A program made the position numbers and the translations under genes. This document shows, one piece after another, positions 20,490-29,352 of a stretch of DNA of 37,689 nt. Location of the stretch: the IMG/VR virus record IMGVR_UViG_3300045970_001070, positions 1-37,689 of that record, one strand, 5' to 3'. Origin of the DNA: a virus. Positions within the stretch are counted from its first letter, which is position 1, and the number at the start of each line of letters is the position of its first letter. The notes beneath the pieces are model-generated. The model was not told where the DNA came from. It saw only the letters and a list, made by a program, of their open reading frames with translations, and did no database searches.

Positions 20490-20719
20490 ACCAGCCAGGG
20501 GCTGATTCCGATCGTGGTGGGGTAGTCTTGGTCTCCCCCCGTCAAAATTACGGTTTGCATGCCAGGGATGATGTCTTCGGCCAGGCTGTTGTTGGCCAGG
20601 GTGCGGGGGTATCCGCGATTCCCAGTCTGCAGGTCCGACTGACCATACCCATTGACCTGGTTGGCCTCAGCGGTCTCGAAGCGCACTCCCCGTCGCATTT
20701 CGTGTTGGTATCGGTTCAC
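20486..20719 (-). CDS. small tail-region protein
   Basis: 77 residues starting MNRYQHEMRRGVRFETAEAN, overlapping the preceding tail gene by 4 nt (ATGA). Gly/Asn-rich middle (NGYGQSDLQTGNRGYPRTLA) and a short beta-like C-terminus. No family recognised. It lies between the tail-hub-like protein and the large tail-tip protein, so it may be a small tail-tip component or chaperone. Confidence 0.6.
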   Translation of the reverse strand: MNRYQHEMRRGVRFETAEANQVNGYGQSDLQTGNRGYPRTLANNSLAEDIIPGMQTVILTGGDQDYPTTIGISPWLV

Positions 20720-22314
20720 AGAGGGTCTCCAATCATGATGGTTGGACTGAAATACGTGGTGGCTATTCTGCTCGAGCAGAGATCCAGGCTCGTCCCGATG
20801 GTCAGCGTATGCTGGCGCACGTAGCGCACCTCGTCGGTACCTAACCGGTCATCGTGGATCTGTACGCGCTGGCCGGGCATCATCAGCAGGTTGAGCGGCA
20901 CTCCGAAATTTTGCGGGTCTACATTGGCTGCCTGCTTGATCAGGTATCCATCGGCATGTCGCTCCACGATGCGAGCGTCGGCGAGCAGGGCATTGGGCTG
21001 CAGCTCCTGGTGATTGAGCGGGTCGCCAGCGTCGAGGCTGGTCTGGTTGACCCGAGTCAGAGAGCGTATCGGGTCGTTGGCCCAGCCCTGGCTCTCGAGG
21101 TCCTGCTCGGCCCCGCGAAACTGGATTTTGCCATACCCACCAAGCGTGAATCCGCCTACCGTGCCCCAGGTATACACGACCTCATCAATCGGGCCTGCTA
21201 CCGCGCTGGTCAGGCCGCTGTCGATGGCACCCCTGGTTTCGCGGATGGACACCACGCCGCCGCCCCGCTTCAGGTAAAAATCCGAGAATCTGCCGCCCTG
21301 CTCTGAAAGCTTGCGATAGTAGAGCCCTTCGATAGGCGGGTTGAATTTCTCGGTGAACCTGCCGTAGGCGTCATGCTCCTTGGCCGGCAGGCTCGAGTTG
21401 GATTCCTGGGCGCGGCGACTGGTCACCGAATTCACGAAGGCAGGCTCATCGACGGCAGTGTCATCTTCCAGGATTGCAGCCTGGCCGGCCCCGTAGTGCC
21501 ATTGCGCCGGACCGTAGTAGTTCGGCTTGTAGACGTAGATCATGCTGCCTCGATAGATCCATTCGTGCCAAAGCACGTCGGCCAAAGCCTGGAAGGCATC
21601 GCCCGGGCGCATGTCCTGCCGATTTTGCAGGCGGATGTTACTGGGCTCCATCAGGTCCAGGTTGTAGCGAATTCCAAGGCCACTGAGCAAGTCTGCCATG
21701 GCCGACCTGGTCGTCACTACCAGGTCGCGGGTGCTGCGCAAGGTGGGCATCGTGACCCCCTTGCGGAAGAGCGCTCCGGAGAGGTCGATGCCGTGCCACA
21801 CGAAATCGAACTTCCCGGCGTCCTTCCAGTTGCGGCTGTGTCCATGCCCGGTGCCAACGCCGACCAGATTGAACTCTGCTCCTTCCCAGGTGACCCGTAC
21901 GATGATCGATGTGCCTCGCGTCAGTTTGCCGAACCAGGGGGACGAGGCGTTCTTCGGGTGATAGTAGCCGTGCTGGTCCTGGATTCTTACTTCCCACTTG
22001 GCGGCTCCGGATTCGGTCAAAGTGACCTGCAGAGCGTAGGGTGCCGGGCAGAGCTGCATGCCGCCGGCCAGGATACTGATCTGGGGCAGGCTGTTCGGAT
22101 CGCCGGTCGTGCCCTGGGTCCAGGCCCTCCCGTAAGCTCCCGTCATGCTGAGATAGCGCACCAAGTTGTGACTCTGCACGAGCTTGCCGGCGGCGAAGCG
22201 CAGCCGGTTATGACACGTCTGCACCCGGTGCGTGCTGTAGCGCAGCCGGTTTTGGCTTTTTACGGTTAAGCCGGCCCCGAAGCGCAGCCGGTTGTTGCTC
22301 TGGATCAGGGCCAA
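20716..22314 (-). CDS. tail hub / baseplate-like protein with N-terminal NRLRF repeats
   Basis: 532 residues, TTG start immediately after the upstream TGA. Residues 1-56 contain four units of about 14 residues (NNRLRFGAGLTVKS, QNRLRYSTHRVQT, HNRLRFAAGKLVQ, HNLVRYLS). The body resembles phage tail-hub proteins of the gp27/gpD-like class: a beta domain (EVRIQDQHGYYHPKN), then SGLGIRYNLDLMEPS and a region with MIYVYKPNY. Such hubs cap the tail tube and carry the tip proteins. Family level is inferred from order and pattern. Confidence 0.65.
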   Translation of the reverse strand: MALIQSNNRLRFGAGLTVKSQNRLRYSTHRVQTCHNRLRFAAGKLVQSHNLVRYLSMTGAYGRAWTQGTTGDPNSLPQISILAGGMQLCPAPYALQVTLTESGAAKWEVRIQDQHGYYHPKNASSPWFGKLTRGTSIIVRVTWEGAEFNLVGVGTGHGHSRNWKDAGKFDFVWHGIDLSGALFRKGVTMPTLRSTRDLVVTTRSAMADLLSGLGIRYNLDLMEPSNIRLQNRQDMRPGDAFQALADVLWHEWIYRGSMIYVYKPNYYGPAQWHYGAGQAAILEDDTAVDEPAFVNSVTSRRAQESNSSLPAKEHDAYGRFTEKFNPPIEGLYYRKLSEQGGRFSDFYLKRGGGVVSIRETRGAIDSGLTSAVAGPIDEVVYTWGTVGGFTLGGYGKIQFRGAEQDLESQGWANDPIRSLTRVNQTSLDAGDPLNHQELQPNALLADARIVERHADGYLIKQAANVDPQNFGVPLNLLMMPGQRVQIHDDRLGTDEVRYVRQHTLTIGTSLDLCSSRIATTYFSPTIMIGDPL

Positions 22315-23094
22315 TCAGGCGTTCCCAATGACCAGGGGGTAAATCTCTACGTCTGCGCTTGCCTTACGAGCCTCTGCGCACGTCCAGCGCAGCCAAAACC
22401 CTTGCTTGCTGCCAGCGGTCAGGGTGCCGCTGTTGGCCACAGCGAGGCCGTCCGCGATGGTGCGAGGTCGGCTGAAAGTAATGCCCGCGGGGTCGGTGCC
22501 AGCGTCCGCAGCTGTGTTGGTATCGTCCAGGGTGCTCTCTAAACCGATCTCAATCTCGGCCGTCACCGAATACGCTCCTGGAGGCATCACCGCGATTGCG
22601 ACGCCGTTCTCGAAGAGGCTGATCCAGCCGGCCGCCGGCGTGAGGGCATCGGTCACCAGGTCGTGTAGCGTGGCGCACCAACGGTCTGCAAAGGTCACGC
22701 CGCCGGTGGCCACGCTTGTGCCGGCCAGGGGGAATTCGTCCTGGGCGTCCGCGCTGGCGTCGTTGCCGATGATGCGGAGATACTTGCCGGCACCGTCTAG
22801 ACTCGAAGTGCTTTGAGCTGTGGTGATGAATCCGCCAGCGGATACATCCATCAGGTTGTCTATCCACATCACGGCTGCAGCCAGGTCGGCGGTGGCGTCA
22901 TTGGCCTGGAAGGCCTTCTGGCGTTGGACCTTGTTGCCGCCCCCCGAAAGGTTGGACGACATCGCAAACAAGAGCTCCCCGACGGCTCCCCCGGTGATCT
23001 TGGTAGCCGATGCCGCTCCCCCGATATCGGCCGGGGCCGCCAGCGTCGTGCCCACTACCGTGGGCAGATAGAGACCCAGGTCAGCGTCCGTCAT
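22315..23094 (-). CDS. tail protein
   Basis: 259 residues, ATGA overlap with the upstream gene. Rich in Ala, Gly, Thr and Asp with alternating beta strands (AYSVTAEIEIGLES, GFWLRWTCAEARKASADVEI). It resembles unnamed phage tail proteins found after the tape measure gene. Position between tape measure and hub suggests a distal tail or tip component. No signal or catalytic motif. Confidence 0.6.
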   Translation of the reverse strand: MTDADLGLYLPTVVGTTLAAPADIGGAASATKITGGAVGELLFAMSSNLSGGGNKVQRQKAFQANDATADLAAAVMWIDNLMDVSAGGFITTAQSTSSLDGAGKYLRIIGNDASADAQDEFPLAGTSVATGGVTFADRWCATLHDLVTDALTPAAGWISLFENGVAIAVMPPGAYSVTAEIEIGLESTLDDTNTAADAGTDPAGITFSRPRTIADGLAVANSGTLTAGSKQGFWLRWTCAEARKASADVEIYPLVIGNA

Positions 23095-23351
23095 CTGCGG
23101 TGCTCCAGTCTTAGCTCACGGTGCTCCAGTCTTAGCTCACACATATAGTCCACTCCAAACTCTTGAAACCAGCCCTGCCTGATCAGCGGCCAATGGGTGC
23201 GCTGCGCGAGCCTCATGGCCACTGGGCAGAGCCGGAGAACAATCAACTCCACGCGTGGCCACTCGAACGAGGCGGGCAGGCGCAGGAGCTCTGTGAGGAA
23301 TTGTAGGTCGGAGTAGTCATCCGACTTGGGGCACAGCGAGAATAGCTTCAA
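23091..23351 (-). CDS. small tail-region protein with repeated C-terminus
   Basis: 86 residues, TTG start overlapping the tape measure stop as TTGA. It is Leu/Arg-rich (ELLRLPASFEWPRVELIVLR) and ends in a duplicated ELRLEHR, encoded by a 21-bp perfect tandem repeat. No family recognised. It directly follows the tape measure gene, where small distal-tail proteins are common. Confidence 0.55.
   Translation of the reverse strand: MKLFSLCPKSDDYSDLQFLTELLRLPASFEWPRVELIVLRLCPVAMRLAQRTHWPLIRQGWFQEFGVDYMCELRLEHRELRLEHRR
23098..23139. repeat. 21-bp perfect tandem duplication
   Basis: CGGTGCTCCAGTCTTAGCTCA occurs twice head to tail (23098-23118, 23119-23139) in the 3' end of a tail-region gene. It adds seven residues in frame. 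The identity of the two copies suggests a recent duplication or an assembly artefact. Confidence 0.85.
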
Positions 23352-26300
23352 GAGTTTTCTGTCTTGTTAGTGCTGGTGCGCCAGTCAGGCTGCGCGGTGG
23401 AGGGCCCGCCGCCGGCGTTGCTCACCTGGACCTTGACCGGCTCTTTCTGGGCAGCCACAATCTGCTGCAGCAGCTGGGTCTGTAGCGCCGACTGGGCGGC
23501 GATGTCCTGGAGGGCCTTGGCGTTGAGTTCCGCGTCCGGCGGCGCACCGCCCGGCTTATCGGCATCCTTACCAGCGGGCTTTTTATCGGCGCCTGCGTCC
23601 GCCTGTTCCTGGCCCGGATAAGACCCGGAATCCTTCTTGTCTTTCTTGGGTTTGCCATCCTTACCCAGAGCGTTGGTCGCGTCGCGTTTGGCCTTGGCCT
23701 GGTCGTCCTTCACATCCTTGAGCGTGTTCTTGGCGGTAAGGTCGAAAGCGCTAAAGTCACCGGCACCTTCCACCCCGCTCATGCCGCCCAGGGAGAAGTC
23801 GCTCTTCTTGGCGTCCGCGAGTTCTTTCTGCTTTTTCAGTTCCTCGGTCAGCGCGCGCTGCTCTTCGACCTGCTTTTGCGTGAGCTCCGACATGTCGAGT
23901 TCGAGGTCTCGGCGGATACGGGCTTTCTCGTTGCCACTTGCTCCGATTTCATTCGCGCTGGCTTTGGCAACCAGGGCGTCGCGCTCGGACTGCTGGCGCT
24001 GGTCCATCAGTTGCTTCAGGCGAGACTCCACCTTCTCGCCGGCCTCGGCCCGCTTGCGCAGGGAGTTCTCCTCCAGCTGCTGGCCCCGCACGGTCTCGTC
24101 TTTCTTGAGCGCGTCCTCGTCCGCCCGGCGCTTGGCGGCCTGCTCTTCAAGTTTTTTGGACTCCATCGCGCTCTTGGAGCGGGCAGCTGCGTTTTCCGCG
24201 TCGGCTGCCTTGTTGAGAGCCGCGCGAGCCTGGGCGCCTTTTCCTATCCCCTCTTGGGCGGCCTTCTCTGTGGTGACCGCTGCGGCCAGGTCGTCGCGGG
24301 CCTTGATTTCCTGCTTAAGCTGTTCGAGCACGTCCTCGCCGCTGGCGAATTTGTCTTTGGTAACTTCCAGCGCACTCTGAGCAGCGGTCAATTCTGAGGC
24401 CGCGAGTTTTTCTCGCACCTTGGCCGTTTCTTTGAGGGCGTCTTGCTTGAGCTGCTCCACGTCCCGGGCAGACTTCTTGGCCTCGGTGGCGTTCTGGCTC
24501 TCGGCTGCCTTGATAATCTGGGCCCTAGTTGCGGCGGATTTTCCCAGGCTTTCCTGTTCGGCTTTCTCCAGCCGGATTTTGGCTACCAGTTGGTCGCGTA
24601 ACTGAATCTGCTCCTGGACCTGGGCGACTGTCGCTTTGCCCTGCTTGAATTGCTCCCGGACCGCACTGATAGCCTCGTCCGCTCCCTTGGCCTCTTCGTC
24701 GCGCGCCTTGAGTCGGGCGTCCTCGGTTTCCTTGGCGGCATCACGCCGAATCTGCTCCACGTCGCGGGCAGACTTTTTGGCCTCGGTCGCATTCTCGGTC
24801 TCGGCGGCCTTGAGGATCTGGGCCCTGGCTGCGGCGGATTTGCCCAGGCTATCCTGCTCAGCTTTCTCCATGCGGATTTTGGCCACCAGCTGATCGCGCA
24901 GATGGATCTGCTCTTCGACCTGAGCGACCGTGGCCTTGCCCTGCTTAAATTGCTCCCGGACCGCATTGACGGCGTCATCTGCCCCTTTGGCCTGTTGGTC
25001 GCGCACCTTGAGCTGCGCGTCGCCCTCTTCTTTGGAGACATCTCGCGCCAGCTTGATTCGCTTGTCGATGAGTTCGGCGTATTCTTTATGCTGTTTCCCA
25101 ATGCGCGCTGTGACCTGGTCGAGCGCAGCCAGTTCCTCGCTGTTATTGGCAAAGACCCCGCGGGAGCTTTTCTCTTTGTAGCGCTTGAGAAGTGCCTCTG
25201 CTTCACCCTGCTCTTTCTTGGTGGCGGCAGACTTATCGGCCGCCGCCTTCATTTCCGCATCGTGCATGCCGCGGAACTCGACGCGGGCCTTGGCCAGCAC
25301 TTCATTCCGTTTCTCATACTCGGCGATCTGTGCCGCGACGATGGCCTTTTGTTCGTCGTTCCCGCTGGTCAGGTTGAGCCGGCGCTGCTGCTCTCGCAGG
25401 TTTTTGAGGATCTCCCCATTTCCGGCCATGGCGTGCGTGATGTCAAGATCGTCTTTGCCCAGTTTATGGAGGGCGGCTGCCACCTGATCAGCGGCTTTTT
25501 CGGTGTCGTCGCCCCACTTCTTGACGGCCTCGGCTGCCTCAAGCGTGATGGACTTTTCTTTGTGCAGCTGGAGGACTTGGCGCTGGGAGACTTCCAGGGC
25601 CTTCTCTTGCTCTGCGGTGCAGCTCTCCAGATAGGCAGTGTAGCCGGCCAGGGCCAGGGCGACTGCCCCCAGCAGGATAATGAGCGGACCAAGCCCGGTG
25701 GTGGCCATCGCTCCGATTTTTCCCAGCAGTCCGGTGCTTGCAGCGGTCTGCTGGCCCTGAGCGACGATAACGGCCTCGGAGCTGCCAGCATATTGCAGGT
25801 TGGCAGCCGTGGCTGCTTCGGTAGCTGCAGCCAGTTCCGTTTCGGCGATAGCCAGGCCTTCTGAGGCGATGATGCCTTCGGCCTTGGTGCCTGCATTTAG
25901 TACGGCCGCCTGCGCCTCGGCCACCAGCGCTTCGGCCGCGACTACTTCGGCGGCAGTTTGCTCCACCAGGCTCATCGTGGCCGCGTGATTGGCGACCGCG
26001 TTTGTGAGCGAGGTCGCCGCGGCCGCCGCGGCACTGGCCGTGTAGGCCGCCCACATCATCGAAGCCGGCAGATAAACCGCGGTCATCGCAGCGCCCGCTG
26101 CAGCCATCCCGGTGATGACCGTGCCGGCCAAAATACCCGTGGTAATCAGACCGCGCATGCCCGGGTCCATGTCTTTTACGCAATTGAGCAGGCCGGTCAG
26201 AGCTTCAGACCCGCTCTTGACCGTCGGAGTGAGGTTCTGGCCCAGTGCGGCCTGGGCCTGGCCAAACGCATCTCCCAGGGACGACAGGGACGCTTCGAGC

Positions 26301-26944
26301 GTCTTGCTCTGCTCTGCCATCACGCCGCCGAACTTAGTGTCGGCCATTTTCGTGAGGGCGTCGCGGAGTTTTTCCACGGCCGCTTCGCCTTCAACTGCGA
26401 TGGCGCCGTTCGACTCAAGCTCTGCGCCGAACTTATGCAGCTCGTCCTTTGTGGTGACGCCGGCGTCGAAGAGACTCTGTAGTCCGTCGCGGGAACCCTT
26501 TAACGATTTGCCCCAGATGAGGGCCGCTTCGGACAGGTCGCGCCTCATGACCGAGGCCAGGTTGCCCACCCGCGGCAGTTGGGCCGAGACGTCTTGCCCC
26601 AGACCCGTGAGAACCGTGCCCGCCTGGACCACGCCTGGGAGGTCGAACGGCGTCTTGGCCGCAAAGTCGGCCATCTCCTGAAGTTTTTGGCGAGCCAACC
26701 CGGCGTTGCCCGTGAGCCCGGTTAGCTGGGCCTCAAAGCTCTGCATCTCCGAGGCTTTAGACACAAACCCGGCCAGCAGGGCACCGCCGGCGGCCGAGAT
26801 GGCTCCGAGCGCGAGGGCGGCTTGTTGGCTTTTGGAGACAAGTTGCCCGACCGTGTCGTCGACCGACTTTTCGACTTCTTTAAGGGTTTGGTTCAGTTGC
26901 CGAGCGTCGCCGGAAACCAGAATTTCGAGTCGGTTAGAGGCCAA
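23348..26944 (-). CDS. tail tape measure protein
   Basis: 1198 residues, TTG start. The N-terminal 240 residues match TP901-type tape measure proteins (QSFEAQLTGLTGNAGLARQK, FAAKTPFDLPGVVQAGTVLT, SVMRRDLSEAALIWGKSLKG). Hydrophobic segments lie at about 270-310 and 415-435 (GPLIILLGAVALALAGY). A long charged helical region contains three units of about 100 residues. Tape measure length sets tail length; at about 0.15 nm per residue this predicts a tail near 180 nm, so siphovirus morphology. It follows the tail tube and a chaperone-position gene. Confidence 0.95.
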   Translation of the reverse strand: MASNRLEILVSGDARQLNQTLKEVEKSVDDTVGQLVSKSQQAALALGAISAAGGALLAGFVSKASEMQSFEAQLTGLTGNAGLARQKLQEMADFAAKTPFDLPGVVQAGTVLTGLGQDVSAQLPRVGNLASVMRRDLSEAALIWGKSLKGSRDGLQSLFDAGVTTKDELHKFGAELESNGAIAVEGEAAVEKLRDALTKMADTKFGGVMAEQSKTLEASLSSLGDAFGQAQAALGQNLTPTVKSGSEALTGLLNCVKDMDPGMRGLITTGILAGTVITGMAAAGAAMTAVYLPASMMWAAYTASAAAAAATSLTNAVANHAATMSLVEQTAAEVVAAEALVAEAQAAVLNAGTKAEGIIASEGLAIAETELAAATEAATAANLQYAGSSEAVIVAQGQQTAASTGLLGKIGAMATTGLGPLIILLGAVALALAGYTAYLESCTAEQEKALEVSQRQVLQLHKEKSITLEAAEAVKKWGDDTEKAADQVAAALHKLGKDDLDITHAMAGNGEILKNLREQQRRLNLTSGNDEQKAIVAAQIAEYEKRNEVLAKARVEFRGMHDAEMKAAADKSAATKKEQGEAEALLKRYKEKSSRGVFANNSEELAALDQVTARIGKQHKEYAELIDKRIKLARDVSKEEGDAQLKVRDQQAKGADDAVNAVREQFKQGKATVAQVEEQIHLRDQLVAKIRMEKAEQDSLGKSAAARAQILKAAETENATEAKKSARDVEQIRRDAAKETEDARLKARDEEAKGADEAISAVREQFKQGKATVAQVQEQIQLRDQLVAKIRLEKAEQESLGKSAATRAQIIKAAESQNATEAKKSARDVEQLKQDALKETAKVREKLAASELTAAQSALEVTKDKFASGEDVLEQLKQEIKARDDLAAAVTTEKAAQEGIGKGAQARAALNKAADAENAAARSKSAMESKKLEEQAAKRRADEDALKKDETVRGQQLEENSLRKRAEAGEKVESRLKQLMDQRQQSERDALVAKASANEIGASGNEKARIRRDLELDMSELTQKQVEEQRALTEELKKQKELADAKKSDFSLGGMSGVEGAGDFSAFDLTAKNTLKDVKDDQAKAKRDATNALGKDGKPKKDKKDSGSYPGQEQADAGADKKPAGKDADKPGGAPPDAELNAKALQDIAAQSALQTQLLQQIVAAQKEPVKVQVSNAGGGPSTAQPDWRTSTNKTENS
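24141..25040. repeat. 300-bp tandem repeats in the tape measure gene
   Basis: Three 100-codon units: 24741-25040 and 24441-24740 are closely similar (both encode AVREQFKQGKATVAQV, LRDQLVAKIR and ATEAKKSARDVEQ) at an exact 300-bp period. 24141-24440 is a diverged third copy (KETAKVREKLAASE). Each unit would change tail length by about 15 nm. Confidence 0.8.
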
Positions 26945-27629
26945 TCTTCAGGTAAGCGCGCTCCGCGTAGGTTCCGAGGATGGGGGCCAGGTCGGCCATC
27001 TCGTTGAGGTCGTCCTGGGCCCGTATGATAGTTCTGCGCTGCGCCTCGGTCATAGCCGGACCGTCGCCCGCAGCCCTGGCGGCCAGGCTGATTTCGGCGC
27101 GCGCCAGTAGTAGGAGCGATTCCTTCAGTTGCCGCTTGCGTCCACGTTTCGCTAGCTGGTCCGCCTTCACATGCTCCTGGGCACAGAGGACCTGGGTCCC
27201 TGCCCAGTCAATCAGGGCGTCTCCGGACATAGCACCGAGCAGGACTCCTCCGCCGTTAACCCAGACCGGGGCCGTGGCCGGCTGGATCGGGTCGGATGGC
27301 ACGGCCTGGTCGTCCTGCAGTAGCTGCTGGCGAGCTACCACCAGGCGCTGCTCGAGAGGACTCAGGCTAGCTGCAAAGTCCTGATCCACGAGGGCCAGGC
27401 CGACAAGTGCTCTCTGGCTGTGGTAGATCATCTTCAGGGCGCCGCGAAGTGCAAGGTCCTTGCCGGTCTTGGCCAGCCGGATGCCTTGCACTACCTGTGC
27501 CGCCGCCTCCAGGTGCAGCTTGCCCCAGGCAAGCAATTCCTGACCCTGCAGCTTTTGCAAGGTCACCGAACGCCCGCGCACCGGAAAGGTGGCGGACGCC
27601 GGGGGAGGCGGAGCGGCGGCGAAGATCAT
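26934..27629 (-). CDS. tail-assembly-chaperone-position protein
   Basis: 231 residues; ATG directly after the tail tube stop (TAAATG). Helical, with an early PVRGRSVTLQKLQGQELLAW segment. It lies between tail tube and tape measure genes, where lambda G/GT-type chaperones are encoded. Only one frame is seen: no second frame or slippery heptamer was identified, although a frameshift product cannot be excluded by eye. Function is by position. Confidence 0.6.
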   Translation of the reverse strand: MIFAAAPPPPASATFPVRGRSVTLQKLQGQELLAWGKLHLEAAAQVVQGIRLAKTGKDLALRGALKMIYHSQRALVGLALVDQDFAASLSPLEQRLVVARQQLLQDDQAVPSDPIQPATAPVWVNGGGVLLGAMSGDALIDWAGTQVLCAQEHVKADQLAKRGRKRQLKESLLLLARAEISLAARAAGDGPAMTEAQRRTIIRAQDDLNEMADLAPILGTYAERAYLKIGL

Positions 27630-29015
27630 TTAGGTGTAGCTCGCGTTCAGATTGTAGAACGTGATGCGCACGTCGGTTGCCTCTACCGGGTCGGTCAGGG
27701 CCATCCAGTTCAGGTTCTCCACCATCTGGGCCGGCCCGCTGGCATTCGCTCCAGCTTCCATCAGTGCGGCTCGAGGCACCTCAATGTGAATCATATACGG
27801 GATGGGCCGGGCAGTTACTCCAGCGCTGAGGGTAATCTCGCTATCGGTCTGCACGATGCCCTGGCCCACGGCCCAGGCGTCGATCGAGAAGCGCTGCGCC
27901 GCTTTAAGCTTCTTGAGGAAGTTTTGGTTTTGGTAGTCGCGAGGCAAGGTTCCGGTGCACTTCCGGCGGCCGTAAATCACGTCACTCATCCGCGGCTGGC
28001 CGGACAGTCCTGGTTTCAGCGCAGCGCCATTGTCGATCTTCAAGGTCATGCCTCGGACGGTCTCGGTGAATACTCCGTCGAGGCTCACGGTCACGCCCCA
28101 GGCCATCATCTTGCGCAGGGTGGTGAGACTGGGGACGAAGTTGGGGGCCGTGTCCCAGTCGCGCGCCAAAATGCTGGCCTTGCTGGTAATCACCGTGCCA
28201 TTCTCTCCGATGTTGATTTCCCACCCGCCACAGCGGCAGAGCATGAAAATAACGGCCTCATCGTTGTCCTTGTTGACGGTCAGCGAGAAGGCGGGCAGCG
28301 GGTTGCTGCCGATGGTGAACGCCTTCTTAAAGATGTGCTCTTTCATGGGCGCGGCCGGGACAACAGGGAGCTTGGTGCCGAGCGCTACACTGCCGTCGTC
28401 ATTCCAGCTGCTGCCCGGTGCGGCGACGAAGTGGATGAACTTTTCGCTATCTGCCGCACCAGCGGCGGCAGTGCGATAGATCGCAGTACCTGCCAGAGTC
28501 CAGCCGGTCGGCTGCCCCGTAGGGTTAGTCCAACTTACTGCGGCCGTGAGATCTGCGCTGGCTGTGGTGACGGACGCTTCAGCCCCCACAGGGAGCACCC
28601 ACTTCTCTGCAGTGGCCGTGCGTTCCCAGACAGAAGCGAGCTTGTATTTGTAGGCCGCCGGGGCCAGTGTGCCGCCCGCTGCGGCGACAAGGGTTGGCGC
28701 TGCCGAGATGCGGCCCGAGATTACCTGCGAAGTCAAAGCTCCGCTGGCATTGCCGTTGGCATAATGGAGCAATAGGGCCTGGCTGCCTCCGTCAACTTCC
28801 ATGTCGACGTCGCCTGCGCCACTCTTGACGCCGTCGAGGAGTTCGTCCACGGAACGGTCTCCGGTGATGCTACCTTGCTCCACGCCTGGGCGTTGGGCCT
28901 TCATGGATTCTTGAGTGAAGGTGACCGAGAGGGTCGGCTCAGCGTAGGTCCCTTCAGGGGTCTCAGGTGCAATTCCGACGGCTGCACCAATGCCCATTCC
29001 AACGGTTGCGGACAT
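27630..29015 (-). CDS. major tail tube protein with inserted Ig/Fn3-like domain
   Basis: 461 residues, TAATG start. The N-terminal 100 and C-terminal 240 residues have the beta pattern of phage tail tube proteins (TQESMKAQRPGVEQGSITGD; EINIGENGTVITSKASILAR; PYMIHIEVPRAALMEAG). Residues about 105-215 (LAPAAYKYKLASVWERTATA ... GWTLAGTAIYRTAAAGAADS) look like an inserted Ig/Fn3-type beta domain, a common surface decoration of tail tubes. It precedes the tape measure by one gene, as expected. Confidence 0.8.
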   Translation of the reverse strand: MSATVGMGIGAAVGIAPETPEGTYAEPTLSVTFTQESMKAQRPGVEQGSITGDRSVDELLDGVKSGAGDVDMEVDGGSQALLLHYANGNASGALTSQVISGRISAAPTLVAAAGGTLAPAAYKYKLASVWERTATAEKWVLPVGAEASVTTASADLTAAVSWTNPTGQPTGWTLAGTAIYRTAAAGAADSEKFIHFVAAPGSSWNDDGSVALGTKLPVVPAAPMKEHIFKKAFTIGSNPLPAFSLTVNKDNDEAVIFMLCRCGGWEINIGENGTVITSKASILARDWDTAPNFVPSLTTLRKMMAWGVTVSLDGVFTETVRGMTLKIDNGAALKPGLSGQPRMSDVIYGRRKCTGTLPRDYQNQNFLKKLKAAQRFSIDAWAVGQGIVQTDSEITLSAGVTARPIPYMIHIEVPRAALMEAGANASGPAQMVENLNWMALTDPVEATDVRITFYNLNASYT

Positions 29016-29347
29016 TATTTGGCCTCCTTGGCTTGTTTGGCCCGGGCGAGTTCGGGACTCTTTGTTTGGATTTTCTCCCCCGGGGTCACGACGAGGTTCA
29101 ATCCGCCCTGTCTGGCCTCTCTGGCCTCAAGCTTGGCCTGCGTATCTGCGTCTGCGACGAGCGCGACTCTCGTGGCGTTATCCAGCGGGCGTATTTGTGG
29201 GAAGGCGATCACCAGGGCCCGGGCGAGCTCCAGACTCTTTGTTTCAATTGTCTGCCCCGGGGTCACGACCAGGTCGAATCCCCCCTGCAGAGTTTTGGGT
29301 TCGGGACCCTCACCGGTCCCGCAATGATAGACGAGGTTGTAGAGCAT
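29015..29347 (-). CDS. small tail-region protein with internal duplication
   Basis: 110 residues. GGFDLVVTPGQTIETKSLEL near residue 22 and GGLNLVVTPGEKIQTKSPEL near residue 80 are two copies of one motif of about 24 residues. The intervening segment is helical. The DNA shows the same imperfect direct repeat (about 66 bp, 29041-29105 and 29218-29284). No family recognised. It lies between a minor tail gene and the tail tube gene. Confidence 0.6.
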   Translation of the reverse strand: MLYNLVYHCGTGEGPEPKTLQGGFDLVVTPGQTIETKSLELARALVIAFPQIRPLDNATRVALVADADTQAKLEAREARQGGLNLVVTPGEKIQTKSPELARAKQAKEAK

Positions 29348-29352
29348 GGGGT

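Noticed and set aside
24650-25864. 404-residue + strand open frame, and others opposite the tape measure gene
   Set aside because: Antisense shadows of a GC-rich coding frame, Leu/Arg-rich without domain pattern.
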